Source of the DNA: Paenibacillus maysiensis
Lineage (GTDB): Bacteria > Bacillota > Bacilli > Paenibacillales > Paenibacillaceae
Direction of reading: 5' to 3'
Assembly (NCBI RefSeq): GCF_000520815.1
Contig: NZ_ASRY01000292.1
Coordinates: forward strand, 1 to 64,000
Length of the DNA: 64,000 nucleotides
Below the pieces are notes generated by a model. It searched no databases, was not told where the DNA came from, and saw nothing but the letters and a program-made list of their open reading frames with translations. Positions within the stretch are counted from its first letter, which is position 1. The number at the start of each line of letters is the position of its first letter. Positions 26,287 through 36,459 of the stretch are shown here, one piece after another. Position numbers and translations under genes: made by a program.

Positions 26287-27294
26287 TTACTTGCGGCTCA
26301 AGCCTAGTTCGGGAATCAACCTTGCGAAAGTTTCATGGCTCTCCTTCAACTGCCGTGCGAATGCTTCTGCATCCTTAACACGTATCCCCAATCCATGCTT
26401 ACGCATTTCTTCCCTGAATTCCTCATCTTTCGTCCCCTTGATCAGTGCGTCCGCCAGAGTTTGAGCAATCTCATCCGGCGTATCCCTGGGCACAGCCAGT
26501 CCTCTCCAAGTCCCGATAAAATGTACACTCAGCCCAGTAGCCTGCTGTAACGTCGGCACACTTGGAAACGCTTCCGAAACGGTGTCTGCCTGTATCGCCA
26601 GTATGCGCAGCTTCCCTTGGTCTACATACTTTTTCACTTCGGCAGGACTGACCGGCACAGCATCCACGAAGCCACTCATCAACGCTGAAACGGCTGGCCC
26701 AGCTCCCTCATAGGGAATATGGGTAAAGCGGACTCCGCTTTTTTGCTCCAGCATGGCAGCAGCGAGGTGCCAGATGCTCCCCGTGCCTGCATTGCCCATT
26801 TTCAGCTTGCCAGGATGAGCATGAGCGTCCTCCAGAAATGCTTCGGCCGTCGTCCAGGGAGCATCCGCTCTAACCGTGATGGCAGAAGGGTCCATATTGG
26901 TTTGGACCAGCGGTTTAAAGCGCTCATAGGTAAGGGGCAGCAGTCCCAGATGTGGCAGTGTGGTCAGCTCCGCAACCAGATACGTTACAGTGTAACCGTC
27001 CGCCTGCGCCTCAGCCCCTTCCATCAGCCCGACCGAACCGCCTCCACCCGTCCGGTTAACGACGATGATCGGCTGGCCGAGATGCTTTTCGGATGCTTTC
27101 GCCAATGCTCTTGCCGTGATATCCGTACCGCCGCCCGCCGCATAAGGAACGACGAGCGTGATGGGCTTCACAGGAAATGCACCACTGTGGTCACGCAAAG
27201 CGTGTTGATCCACATATTCACTGATACTCAAGGCAGAAAGAAAAGCCACTCCCGCCGCAACCAGCACATATTTTTGCCATGGCTTGTTCTTCAT
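26287..27294 (-). CDS. TctC/Bug-family substrate-binding protein
   Basis: A protein of 335 residues with an N-terminal signal anchor (about 9-25). The family signature is complete: KPITLVVPYAAGGGTD, VVNRTGGGGSVG, TYLVAELTTLP, and ALMSGFVDAVPVSPAE. Such proteins normally deliver carboxylates to TctAB permeases, but no tctA or tctB is present; the next gene on the strand is kdgT, 48 nt away. It may be an orphan extracytoplasmic sensor or a carrier for KdgT (inference). Confidence 0.85.
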   Translation of the reverse strand: MKNKPWQKYVLVAAGVAFLSALSISEYVDQHALRDHSGAFPVKPITLVVPYAAGGGTDITARALAKASEKHLGQPIIVVNRTGGGGSVGLMEGAEAQADGYTVTYLVAELTTLPHLGLLPLTYERFKPLVQTNMDPSAITVRADAPWTTAEAFLEDAHAHPGKLKMGNAGTGSIWHLAAAMLEQKSGVRFTHIPYEGAGPAVSALMSGFVDAVPVSPAEVKKYVDQGKLRILAIQADTVSEAFPSVPTLQQATGLSVHFIGTWRGLAVPRDTPDEIAQTLADALIKGTKDEEFREEMRKHGLGIRVKDAEAFARQLKESHETFARLIPELGLSRK

Positions 27295-27424
27295 TACGCT
27301 TCCTCTTTTCCAAAAAATGTACTGGGCCAGTCACGCACCCGTTTTCACCCCCAGACGTTTTCGGTCATGATATTTGCGTTTACATGAAGTCAATGTACCG
27401 CAACGCGGGGGCTACAGCTATCGC

Positions 27425-29884
27425 TTAATCTTCGAATTTATCTTCCAAATCCCCAAAATACCGACCTTTTGGCGGATCTGCATATCTATTGGAACATTTG
27501 CTGATTTCCCGAAATTTCCCGGGGGTCACCTGTTTATGCTTCCGGAATACACGGATAAAGCTGTTCTCATTCCGGTAGCCGACCTGATCAGCAATCTCTG
27601 CAATTTTTAGATGTGTTTCGCACAGTAATGCACACGCTTTTTTCACTCGCAAACCAGTCAAGTAGTCGTATACGGTGCTACCTGTCTCTTCCTTGAACAT
27701 ACTGCTCACCGACGACACGCTCATATGGACCTGATTTGCAATTTCCTGAAGCCCAATATTTAAATGCAAATGATGCTCCATGTAATCAATCATCTCCTGT
27801 ACACGTACAAACTCCTTGGACTGTCTGTGTCCAGAGAGTTTTTCGCTGATATCAGCTACAATCGAATACATTTGCTTCTCGATATCTGCAAGATCAAGCG
27901 TCTGAATCTGATTCCAGTGGTAATCAACAAGCTTGTCCGGCGGCGTCACACCATGAGTCATGCACCATTTCAGCAGCTCCTCCATCAGTTCATGAACAGA
28001 CAGATGCACCTGCGCCGGGGAGGTCCTGTGAAGACGAAGTTCTTCTCCCCATTGGCTGATCAGCTCGATACTTTTCCCGGCTTCCTGTGACTCCACGGCA
28101 CGAATGATTTCCACATTCCGGTTTTCCACCGCTGCTGAGACATGAGTATGCTCTTCTGCCCTAAAATCCTCTGTATCATCCATGTCCATCCCCATGCTGC
28201 CCGTGCTCATATGCGAACATCCATATCCCTCATACAAACGCAAACCAAGGGCTTCTTTCCCCTTTACAAATGACTGACGTAACTCATGGATATCGGAGAA
28301 TGCAGGACCCATTCCTATGGAAATAGTCAGGGGAAGATGCTCATCCACAACCTGAATCAGCCTGTCTGCGCTTTTGCGGAGCAGAATGCTGTCTGTGACA
28401 TCGGCATCAGCCCCAGCCTCAGTCCCAGTTATTGCTTCATCTTCGCTCTCACTTAACTGTAGTAGTACAACGAACCCGCTTTCCTCATCTGGCGCGCTTA
28501 CTGCCTTCCAGTGAGGTTCAAGCCCTTCCAGCAAAATATTGTTCAGCGCATATTTGAGCAGCATTTTATCCTCCTCTGGAAAGCTTGCTGCCCAAATAGA
28601 ATACCGATCGATTGACACGATCATCACAGCCAAAGAGCTGCCGTCCCAATCAGAAAAATACTGCTCCCATTTCATACGCATTTCCTGTATGCCCATTCTA
28701 CGCTGGATGACATCTTCCATGTATTTGGAGCGCAACTCCGGTAGACTTCGCTCCACCACCAGTGATTTGCGATGGAACTCTCCAACCAGCTTGCCAATTA
28801 CCGGCTCCAGATCATACAATCCGCCTTGGCGCGTTCCTTTGTAGCCTGAATTCAACAGGCTATTAATTCTTTTCATAGGACGAAACGCCGCATAATTGTA
28901 ATAGTAGACCGCTGAGCAACCCGCCAATATGGAAATAAGGGCCAACCACAACATCATGTTGCGCGCCAGCTTGACATGCTTCAGCAGCTTGTCCATAGGA
29001 ACAAGCGATACCAGACGCCAGCCCGTCACATCTGAAAAGGTCTGGTTCGCCATGTACTCCATCCCCCCTACCTCTACATAAGCATAGGGACTCACATCCA
29101 GCTCTTTTAAAACCTTGTCCATTTCGTGTAGGGGTACAGACGATTTTAACTTGGGATAGATCAACTCACCCTCCAGATCGTACACATATTGCGAGTTGGA
29201 CAAATGAATATACAGCTTGGAGAAAAAGCGATCATAATCCAGATTGATCAGCACCGCGCCGATGACCTGCCCATCCTTTACCACGGGCCTTGCCAGCGAA
29301 AGGAGTTCTACCGTTCCGTTTTCATGATTCGTGCCGTACCATCTTCGCTTAATCAGTAATGGCTTCTTTTGAATGTCCCGAATCCAGGGAACCCAAGTCG
29401 TATCCGGCGCTTGGTCCCAATCGGGTACATAGCCGTATTCGCTGGATACGAGAGCATGCTTTTCCAAAGAAATAACTTCAGCCGAATGAATCTCTTCATG
29501 CGAAGAAAGGGCTTTCAGGTATTTCTGTAGCCGTTTGATGACGGAAACGTTGTTTGACAGTGATTTCCCACCTGTTTGTAAACGTGCAAATGCCTCAACA
29601 TCCGGGGAATAGGCTGCATCCAGCGCCTTATTATCGGACTCCCGAAATACCCTGTTGGTCACATCCAGATTAATTTGCAGCAGCTCTATGTTCGGTGTGT
29701 TCAATTCGGTATCCAAACCCTTGCGATATCCCGAATACGATAGCAAACCGATCACACTAATAATGAGTGATACACTTAGAGTGAGTAGCAGAATGAGCCT
29801 TGTCTGTTTATTTTTCAGAATCAATCGAAGCTTTAATCGCAGCATTCCCGTAAATTCATCCTTCCGGACTTCGTTTTCCAGCAT
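27425..29884 (-). CDS. Membrane-bound AraC-family regulator with Cache-type sensor
   Basis: A protein of 819 residues. A first membrane helix (about 30-50), an extracellular region of about 250 residues of dCache type (GAVLINLDYDRFFSKLY), a second helix (about 300-322), a cytoplasmic linker with a degenerate GGDEF-like segment, and a C-terminal AraC double HTH (IGLQEIANQVHMSVSSVSS; IAEIADQVGYRNENSFIRVF). One-component sensor of this layout is common in Paenibacillus, controlling adjacent sugar transporters. Probably controls the TctC-kdgT pair downstream on the same strand. Confidence 0.85.
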   Translation of the reverse strand: MLENEVRKDEFTGMLRLKLRLILKNKQTRLILLLTLSVSLIISVIGLLSYSGYRKGLDTELNTPNIELLQINLDVTNRVFRESDNKALDAAYSPDVEAFARLQTGGKSLSNNVSVIKRLQKYLKALSSHEEIHSAEVISLEKHALVSSEYGYVPDWDQAPDTTWVPWIRDIQKKPLLIKRRWYGTNHENGTVELLSLARPVVKDGQVIGAVLINLDYDRFFSKLYIHLSNSQYVYDLEGELIYPKLKSSVPLHEMDKVLKELDVSPYAYVEVGGMEYMANQTFSDVTGWRLVSLVPMDKLLKHVKLARNMMLWLALISILAGCSAVYYYNYAAFRPMKRINSLLNSGYKGTRQGGLYDLEPVIGKLVGEFHRKSLVVERSLPELRSKYMEDVIQRRMGIQEMRMKWEQYFSDWDGSSLAVMIVSIDRYSIWAASFPEEDKMLLKYALNNILLEGLEPHWKAVSAPDEESGFVVLLQLSESEDEAITGTEAGADADVTDSILLRKSADRLIQVVDEHLPLTISIGMGPAFSDIHELRQSFVKGKEALGLRLYEGYGCSHMSTGSMGMDMDDTEDFRAEEHTHVSAAVENRNVEIIRAVESQEAGKSIELISQWGEELRLHRTSPAQVHLSVHELMEELLKWCMTHGVTPPDKLVDYHWNQIQTLDLADIEKQMYSIVADISEKLSGHRQSKEFVRVQEMIDYMEHHLHLNIGLQEIANQVHMSVSSVSSMFKEETGSTVYDYLTGLRVKKACALLCETHLKIAEIADQVGYRNENSFIRVFRKHKQVTPGKFREISKCSNRYADPPKGRYFGDLEDKFED

Positions 29885-30014
29885 CCCTTGCCAACAACGT
29901 ACAGGCTAACATATACTCCCTAAATCTATTTGACGCAGTATGGGGAATTCCCTGCCTATTAACTCTACGAAGAGCAATAAAAGATAGCTATTATTGTCAA
30001 TCATTAGACACTTT

Positions 30015-30053
30015 TTATAAAAAGAAAAAGCCTCCCTTCATGGGTAAGGCTTC
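30015..30053 (-). terminator. Terminator after the chemoreceptor gene
   Basis: AAGCCTTACCC pairs with GGGAGGCTT around ATGAA, followed on the minus strand by TTTCTTTTT. About 60 nt past the stop at 30113. Confidence 0.7.
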
Positions 30054-30112
30054 TTCTATAGGTTTATCCTGTATCTATCATATAGCCAAAAAATGTGTTG
30101 AATTCGTGTTGC

Positions 30113-31777
30113 TTAGCCCGTTTTTTCCACCTGAAAACGATCCAGCTCCCGTTGCATCTCCTCACGAATCTGACGAAGCTCTTTCACCTTCTCAGCCGAT
30201 TCCTCAAAGGAACGCTTCTGCTCCACGGTAGAGGCGGTAATCTCTTCACTGCCTGCGGCGGATTGCTGGGTAATCGCGCTGATGTTCTCAATCGCTTGCT
30301 GTACCTGTACGCTCAGTTCCCGAGATACATTCATGTCCGTCGACAGCTTGCTGACTTGGCTGGCAATTTGCTGTACTTTGCCGCTTATCTCAGCGAACGA
30401 TTCCCCGGTGGTCGACGTTGCCTTCTCCTGCTCACGGAATAGCTCCTGACTTTGCGCCACAGAGGTCTTCACCTTGTTCATAGCCTGCGTAATGCCCTCG
30501 ACTGCGGTATAAATTTGCTTCACAGCCGACTCCGACTGATTTGCCAGCTTTTTCACTTCGTTAGCTACGACTGCAAAACCTTTTCCAGCCTCACCCGCAC
30601 GCGCAGCCTCAATTGAAGCATTCAAGGACAGCAGCGACGTCTGGCTGGCAATCTCGGATACATAACCGGTCATCGTCGTAATCTCGGCTGCATTGGCCTC
30701 CAGTTCCTTGACTGTTTGCTCCACCTCGGACATCGCTGAACAATTTTCTGCTACAATGCGCAGCTGATCACTCATCACACGTGTACCTTGCTCAATGACA
30801 CGTAATGCGTCTTCGCTATAGGTGGAAGACTGCGTGGTCTCCAGCAGATTCGCTTCAAACTTCTGCTGCATCTCATCCACAACGCCAACGGTGGTCGACA
30901 GATCCTCGGCAATTTTTTGACTCCCAATCGCCAGTTCCTCTGTTGAGGTGCTAACTTGTGTTACGATTTCCTTCATGGCCTCATTATGCTGGTCAATATC
31001 CCGAGCCATCAGATCGACACGATTCCCCGCCTGGTCAATAGAGAGCACAATGTTACGCAAGTTCCCGATCATGACCCGGAACGATTCGTTGAGCTCGTCC
31101 AGCTCATCTCGTCCCTTCGTTTGTGCGAGTTGCACCGTCAAGTTTCCATCGGCAATTTGCTTCGCTGCATTCGTCAACTTGCGGGTTCTGAGGGCAAGCT
31201 GCCTGGATGTATATGTATTATATAGCCCGACCGCCACCAGAAGCAGAACAGCACCTGCCAAGGCCAATTGCCAAGTAAAACGAATACTCTTGGTCAATTC
31301 CTCTGTATATTCGTCATAACGTGCTTTCGTCAGAATATCCAGCATAAACACATCGTTCTGGATCCCCTGTACACGCATCGCATTACGTTTGGATTCAGGA
31401 CTGCTTCCCGTACTCATCGCTTTAACCGTCGCAGCCTTCAATTCGCTGAATTTCGTTTTAACGGTATTCAGACGCTTTTGCTGCGCTTCGGTCTGCATCA
31501 TGCCTTGCGAAAGCAAAGTAATCGTTTTTTCCGCCTGCCCCAGTTGATTTTGCACATCCGTTTTGTTGCTCTCTGTCATAGAAGAAGAGTAATTTTGCAG
31601 CGCCTGTCCTGACTGAATCAAATAAGCATTGAGCTGCTGTACATTCAGCATGGCTGGAACGAGACTACTACTTTGCGAGTTGATACGGATTAATTGAAAA
31701 ATAATATAGGCCACTAAAGCCAGGCATGCGATCAGGGAAACCATCGCGTTAAGCACCAGTTTACCTTGCAGTTTCAT
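30113..31777 (-). CDS. Methyl-accepting chemotaxis protein
   Basis: A protein of 554 residues. Helix at about 8-30, a helical extracytoplasmic four-helix-bundle sensor (about 32-175) with no recognisable ligand motif, second helix (about 178-200), HAMP (202-255), and signalling domain with the conserved hairpin tip [20 protein letters not shown] near residue 390. It signals to CheA/CheW. It follows the BMP lipoprotein gene by 28 nt, suggesting co-transcription and perhaps ligand sensing through that lipoprotein. Confidence 0.9.
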   Translation of the reverse strand: MKLQGKLVLNAMVSLIACLALVAYIIFQLIRINSQSSSLVPAMLNVQQLNAYLIQSGQALQNYSSSMTESNKTDVQNQLGQAEKTITLLSQGMMQTEAQQKRLNTVKTKFSELKAATVKAMSTGSSPESKRNAMRVQGIQNDVFMLDILTKARYDEYTEELTKSIRFTWQLALAGAVLLLVAVGLYNTYTSRQLALRTRKLTNAAKQIADGNLTVQLAQTKGRDELDELNESFRVMIGNLRNIVLSIDQAGNRVDLMARDIDQHNEAMKEIVTQVSTSTEELAIGSQKIAEDLSTTVGVVDEMQQKFEANLLETTQSSTYSEDALRVIEQGTRVMSDQLRIVAENCSAMSEVEQTVKELEANAAEITTMTGYVSEIASQTSLLSLNASIEAARAGEAGKGFAVVANEVKKLANQSESAVKQIYTAVEGITQAMNKVKTSVAQSQELFREQEKATSTTGESFAEISGKVQQIASQVSKLSTDMNVSRELSVQVQQAIENISAITQQSAAGSEEITASTVEQKRSFEESAEKVKELRQIREEMQRELDRFQVEKTG

Positions 31778-31805
31778 CAGGAATCATCCTCCGTTTTACG
31801 AAAAT

Positions 31806-32810
31806 TTATTGGGTGGGCACAGTAAGACTGCCGGACTTAACCTGTTCCTTCAAGTCATCCAGCAGCTTTTGCTGCTCCGGGTTCAATGTCAAAACACGAA
31901 TAGGCGCCAAACCAATGCCTTCTTCCGCAAGACCGAACACCATATTCTGGTCCGTAAATTTTCTTTGATGATCTGCAAAGCTTTTGACTGCCGTGTAAAT
32001 AGCGGCATCCACATTTTTAATCATTGAGGTCACTACTGCTTTTTCCGCAATGAAGAACTGGTCGCTGTCGACCCCGATTGCGAACTTTTGCTGCTTTTGC
32101 ACCTCCTGTAGCGCACCCACACCTGTAAGACCTGCCGCCGCATAAATCACATCAACTCGATCCTGATCTATCATCTCGCGCGCGATCTCCGAGCCCAGCT
32201 CCGCCTTGCCGAAATCTCCCGCATACGTAGCGGTAACCTTGGCATCAGGCTTAACGGAGCGAACTCCTGCCCGATATCCAACCTCAAACTTTTTCAACAG
32301 CGGAGACTCCACTCCCCCGATAAAACCCACCTGATCGGTTCGGCTCGCCATTCCTGCAACGACCCCTGCCAAAAAGCTGCCCTCTTCTTCTTTAAAAGTA
32401 ATGGAAGCCACATTAGGTAAATCCGATTTTTCATCCACAATTACAAATTTGCGATCCGGATATTTTTTTGCAACAGTCTCCAGACTTTCTTTCACCATGT
32501 ACCCCAATCCGATAATCAAATCGGATTTTTCCTGAACAAGCTGTTCAAAAGCAGCATCATATGTCTTGGTTTCGGAAATTTCCCGATATTCAAAAACGAT
32601 TTTCCCCTCGTCCCGTGCCTTGACCAAACCCCGAAAAGCCGCGTCGCTGTAAGACTGATCACCCAGACCAATATCTGACAGTACAATTCCTACCTTAATC
32701 GGTTGCTCCTTGGTTTGTGCTACTGGCTGTCCACATGCTCCCAGCAGTAATGCAAAAATAGTGACAATGGGAACCCACCTCAATGTTAATAACTGAACCT
32801 GTTTCTTCAT
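31806..32810 (-). CDS. BMP-family substrate-binding lipoprotein
   Basis: A protein of 334 residues. Lipobox LLGAC (about Cys26); then the BMP/Med fold with VGIVLSDIGLGDQSYSDAA, SDLIIGLGYMVKESLE, SFLAGVVAGM and VDVIYAAAGLTGVG. Family members bind nucleosides for ABC uptake or act as Med-type regulators. No permease or ATPase genes are nearby; its only partner is the downstream chemoreceptor. GAGGTGAT ribosome-binding site at 9 nt. Confidence 0.85.
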   Translation of the reverse strand: MKKQVQLLTLRWVPIVTIFALLLGACGQPVAQTKEQPIKVGIVLSDIGLGDQSYSDAAFRGLVKARDEGKIVFEYREISETKTYDAAFEQLVQEKSDLIIGLGYMVKESLETVAKKYPDRKFVIVDEKSDLPNVASITFKEEEGSFLAGVVAGMASRTDQVGFIGGVESPLLKKFEVGYRAGVRSVKPDAKVTATYAGDFGKAELGSEIAREMIDQDRVDVIYAAAGLTGVGALQEVQKQQKFAIGVDSDQFFIAEKAVVTSMIKNVDAAIYTAVKSFADHQRKFTDQNMVFGLAEEGIGLAPIRVLTLNPEQQKLLDDLKEQVKSGSLTVPTQ

Positions 32811-32941
32811 GACATATCACCTCAGCATAATTTGCAAATCCCCAACATTTTTATATCGGTTATAAAGGCATTTTTTTTCATAAGGTTTTCTGTAAATTCA
32901 TTGTAATGGAAGGAATATAATGAGGTAATATTTACCATTTA

Positions 32942-33532
32942 TCATTTGCTCTTGCTCCATTTGGAGGCAATCACGTCGACTTTACTTTCTATGAGATCCA
33001 TGACCTCCTCACGACGTTTAGCCTTGAACAGATCAATCATGTCCACCAGGTCGTTGCGGTCCAATAGCTTAACTCCGTTAACAGCAGCGAGTGTTTTACA
33101 GGATTCCGTGTAGCGTCCGGAAGTGATAACGACAGACTTGTCTGCCGCATAATAACGCATGGAGGTGTAAATTTCCTGTACCGCGCCCAAGCCGACCGGA
33201 TTTTGTACAGCATAACGCTTGGCCTGAATCACAACTCTGACACCTTCACGGTCTGTAAAAACCAGATCCGCTCCAAAATCCCGGCTACTGGTCGTTTTGT
33301 AGATGTCCTTATAGCCGAGTGCAGATAACAACCGTTGCAGATAAAGCTCAAATTCTGAGCCATCCTCCATCCTGTCTATATCCTGAATTCCGATTTTTCG
33401 CGGGTCCAGATCACGTAAAATCCGATTTCTGCGCCGACGTACCAGTCCCCTGATGATGAGTATGAGTAACAGTAGTAGTACAATGAATCCTATTCCTAAT
33501 TCCTTATATGCCGATAATTGCTCCAGCAGCAT
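32942..33532 (-). CDS. Membrane-anchored Mrr-type restriction endonuclease
   Basis: A protein of 196 residues. One helix at about 13-30 followed by RRRR, then a Mrr catalytic domain: EFELYLQRLLSALGY, SSRDFGADLVF, and VVIQAKRY, the D...QxK nuclease core, with VVITSGRYTES after. Anchored Mrr-like nucleases face the cytoplasm; they may act on foreign or modified DNA or on DNA at the membrane. No methyltransferase lies beside it. Confidence 0.85.
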   Translation of the reverse strand: MLLEQLSAYKELGIGFIVLLLLLILIIRGLVRRRRNRILRDLDPRKIGIQDIDRMEDGSEFELYLQRLLSALGYKDIYKTTSSRDFGADLVFTDREGVRVVIQAKRYAVQNPVGLGAVQEIYTSMRYYAADKSVVITSGRYTESCKTLAAVNGVKLLDRNDLVDMIDLFKAKRREEVMDLIESKVDVIASKWSKSK

Positions 33533-33620
33533 TCCTCTTCCCCTTTTCTACAATGGCGTGCAGCGGTATATTCCTTAGCAGGGCATTCCACATATCACGC
33601 TGACGCCCTCGTTACACAAG

Positions 33621-33650
33621 GACAGCCCCGCCGGATTCGACGGGGCTGTC
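33621..33650. terminator. Hairpin between aspartase and Mrr genes
   Basis: GACAGCCCCG pairs perfectly with CGGGGCTGTC over a short loop. On the minus strand it follows the aspA stop by 43 nt but has few T after it; the plus side has TTCATTTT. Confidence 0.6.
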
Positions 33651-33693
33651 TTCATTTTGCCTCAAAGCTGCCTACATTCTAAACTCCGCAATA

Positions 33694-35103
33694 TTATTCC
33701 CGATTCAGCAGCGACTCTCCGGCAATACCCGGCTGAGTCATTTGATACGGGTCCAAAATAATGTCCAGCTCTTCCTCAGTAAGTACATTATACAACAGAC
33801 ACAACTCGCGTACCGATTTGCCAGTTGTAATCGCCTCACGGGCGATGCGTGATACGACCTCATATCCAAGGTGGGGATTGAGCGCAGTAATAATGCCTAC
33901 GCTGTTTTCGACATATTCACGACACCGCTCCACGTTCGCTTCAATTCCGTCCACGCAATGAATGCGGAAGACATGAAAGCCCTGCTTCATAATTTCCAGC
34001 GATTGCAGCAGGTTGTAGACAAGCACAGGCTCCATCACATTCAATTCTAGCTGACCAGACTCGGAAGCGAGACAGATCGTATGATCATTCCCAATGACCT
34101 GAAAAGCAATCTGGTTGATGACCTCACACATTACCGGATTTACTTTACCAGGCATAATAGATGAACCCGGCTGACGGGCGGGCAGACTCAGCTCTCCGAG
34201 ACCCGCACGCGGCCCCGAGGCCATCAGGCGAATATCATTTGCCACCTTGGACATGTTCATCATGCAAATTTTTAACGCGGCAGACACTTCCGTATAAGCA
34301 TCCGTGTTTTGAGTGGCATCGACGAGATTTTCGTCAGCCTCTACAGGGAAACCACTTACTTCCGCCAGCACCTCGGCGACACGCTGAATATAACGGCGAT
34401 CTGCGTTCAAGCCGGTGCCTACCGCAGTTGCGCCCATATTGACCGTCAGCAAATGCAGCTTCGTGGCACGGACACGTCCGATATCACGGCCCAGCACACG
34501 CGCATAAGCCTGAAACTCCTGTCCCAGCCGGATCGGTACTGCATCCTGCAAGTGGGTTCGGCCCATTTTAATCACACTGTCAAACTCTTTCGCCTTACGG
34601 GAAAACGCCTCCTGAAGCTCACTCATGGTGACCAGCAGCTTGTCAATCATACTTAGAACAGCCAAATGGACAGCCGTCGGAAAAGCGTCGTTCGTCGATT
34701 GCGCCATGTTGACATGGTTGTTGGGACTAATCTCCTGATAATCTCCACGCTGCTTGCCGATCAGTTCCAGCGCCCGGTTCGCAATCACTTCATTTGTATT
34801 CATATTAATGGACGTGCCTGCGCCGCCCTGAATCGGATCGACGATGAAATGGTCGTGCAATTGTCCTTGAATCACCTCGTCAGCTGCCTGAATAATGGCC
34901 TCTGCCTTGGGACGATGCAAGCGGGTCAGCTCCATGTTTACCGTTGCTGCTGCCTTTTTGACGATGGCCATGGCTTTAATCAGCTCAGGATGCAGCCGTT
35001 GGCCGGTAATTGGAAAATTCTCTTTTGCCCTCAGTGTTTGTACACCGTAATAGGCGTCTGACGGCACTTCCTTGGTACCTAGAAAATCATGCTCCAGCCT
35101 CAT
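33694..35103 (-). CDS. aspA: Aspartate ammonia-lyase
   Basis: About 469 residues; converts aspartate to fumarate and ammonia. The fumarase/aspartase signature GSSIMPGKVNPV lies near residue 315; TSINMNTNEV and THLQDAVPI line the active site. ATG at 35103 gives the usual MRLEHDFLGTKEVP start and has GGAGG 11 nt ahead; a TTG at 35142 has no clear site. Stands alone between the Mrr and acetyltransferase genes. Confidence 0.92.
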   Translation of the reverse strand: MRLEHDFLGTKEVPSDAYYGVQTLRAKENFPITGQRLHPELIKAMAIVKKAAATVNMELTRLHRPKAEAIIQAADEVIQGQLHDHFIVDPIQGGAGTSINMNTNEVIANRALELIGKQRGDYQEISPNNHVNMAQSTNDAFPTAVHLAVLSMIDKLLVTMSELQEAFSRKAKEFDSVIKMGRTHLQDAVPIRLGQEFQAYARVLGRDIGRVRATKLHLLTVNMGATAVGTGLNADRRYIQRVAEVLAEVSGFPVEADENLVDATQNTDAYTEVSAALKICMMNMSKVANDIRLMASGPRAGLGELSLPARQPGSSIMPGKVNPVMCEVINQIAFQVIGNDHTICLASESGQLELNVMEPVLVYNLLQSLEIMKQGFHVFRIHCVDGIEANVERCREYVENSVGIITALNPHLGYEVVSRIAREAITTGKSVRELCLLYNVLTEEELDIILDPYQMTQPGIAGESLLNRE

Positions 35104-35304
35104 ATTCTTCGATTCCTCCGCTGTATATACTACGATCTTCAATCCGAACCAGCCGAATTGACATAAAGAGACCCTTTAGACGGTCCTCATTTCATTATAC
35201 GTTCCCGTTCCCTCGCTTTTCCAGTCGAATAAAAGCGGAAAAGCATGTGAAATCGTATAACAATCTATTATTACCTGTATATAATACCGTTATTCGCTAA
35301 ATCA

Positions 35305-35835
35305 TCAGCAACGGCTCAGATACGGATTTAGTGGTTTGTAATAAAATCGGGTAGCGTCCAGTTGACCGTTAGCCGATTGGGCATACCCTGGAATCACGCC
35401 TGCTTCCACAAATCCGATAGATTCGTATAGCTTATTGGAAGGATCGCCCACCCTCGTATCCAGCACCAGCAGCGTTCTGCCCTGACGCAGCGCCTCCTCT
35501 TCCGCAGCCTGCATCAGTTGACGCGCAATCCCAAGCCTGCGCCCGGACGGATGCACCATGAGCTTCGCAATTTCCGCACGGTGAGTTGCGTTGGCCTTTG
35601 TAGCCAAATGGAGCTGCACAGTTCCAACAGGCACACCTTCCTTCTCCGCAATCCACAGGACTACACTATTCTGAAGGACACTCTTCCAATAAGCTGCTGC
35701 TTCCTGATAAGCGAGTGGCGGTAAAAATCCAATAGAAGCACCGTCCGCCACCACGTCGATCAACAACCGGGTCAGTGTATCTGTCAATGCATCGTTCAGA
35801 GCTTGAATGGGATAGACTGCTATTTCATTAGACAA
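35305..35835 (-). CDS. GNAT-family N-acetyltransferase
   Basis: A protein of 176 residues. Acetyl-CoA-binding loop VHPSGRRLGIARQLMQ at about 92-107, preceded by the beta strand PVGTVQLHL, and the C-terminal NKLYESIGFVEAG. Substrate not predictable. TTG start at 35835 has GGGAGG at 7 nt. Confidence 0.88.
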   Translation of the reverse strand: MSNEIAVYPIQALNDALTDTLTRLLIDVVADGASIGFLPPLAYQEAAAYWKSVLQNSVVLWIAEKEGVPVGTVQLHLATKANATHRAEIAKLMVHPSGRRLGIARQLMQAAEEEALRQGRTLLVLDTRVGDPSNKLYESIGFVEAGVIPGYAQSANGQLDATRFYYKPLNPYLSRC

Positions 35836-35946
35836 GGTGATTCCTCCCCGGTGATATTTGATAACAATAAAGAAAGCAAACCATCCTTTTAGGATCGCTT
35901 ACTTTCCATGGCGTTACTTTAGTTTCTATATATGCTTTATGTCCCC

Positions 35947-36348
35947 TTACTGCTCTGCCATATAAAAGAACTCCCACAAATGACCATCTATATCCTGAAA
36001 GCTCCATCCATACATAAAGCCGTGATCCTGAGGTTCGTTCGAAGGCTTTCCGCCGGCTTCCAGAGCCTTGTGGACAATTTCGTCTACCTTTTCTCGACTC
36101 TCCACCGATAAGGCAACAATCGCTTCTGTTGTTTTCGTTGCATCCGAAATTTCTTTGGTAGTGAATGCTTTAAAACGCTCTTCAACCAGCAACATAACAA
36201 ATATTTGCTCACTGACAATCATACAGGTTGCATGCTCATCGGTGAACTGCGCGTTAAATTCAAATCCGATTGTAGTGAAAAAATCAATAGACTGCTGCAG
36301 GTTTTTAACCGGTAAATTCACAAAAATTTGTTTGGCTGTTACTCTCAC
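35947..36348 (-). CDS. VOC-family protein (glyoxalase/bleomycin-resistance fold)
   Basis: A protein of 133 residues. Two beta-alpha-beta-beta-beta modules: IFVNLPVKNLQQSIDFF and, at the C-terminus, FMYGWSFQDIDGHLWEFFY. This is the lactoylglutathione-lyase-like subset often annotated without a substrate. GTG start with GAGGTG. A weak hairpin at 35870-35915 may end its transcript. Confidence 0.85.
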   Translation of the reverse strand: MRVTAKQIFVNLPVKNLQQSIDFFTTIGFEFNAQFTDEHATCMIVSEQIFVMLLVEERFKAFTTKEISDATKTTEAIVALSVESREKVDEIVHKALEAGGKPSNEPQDHGFMYGWSFQDIDGHLWEFFYMAEQ

Positions 36349-36459
36349 GACATTTCACCTCTTCATCAGTTATAAAATCAAATTTTTATGCTGCTTCTCC
36401 AACAAAAGATAACTTAACTACCGCAGAAGGTCAATCAATTTGACATTTCAATCATTATA

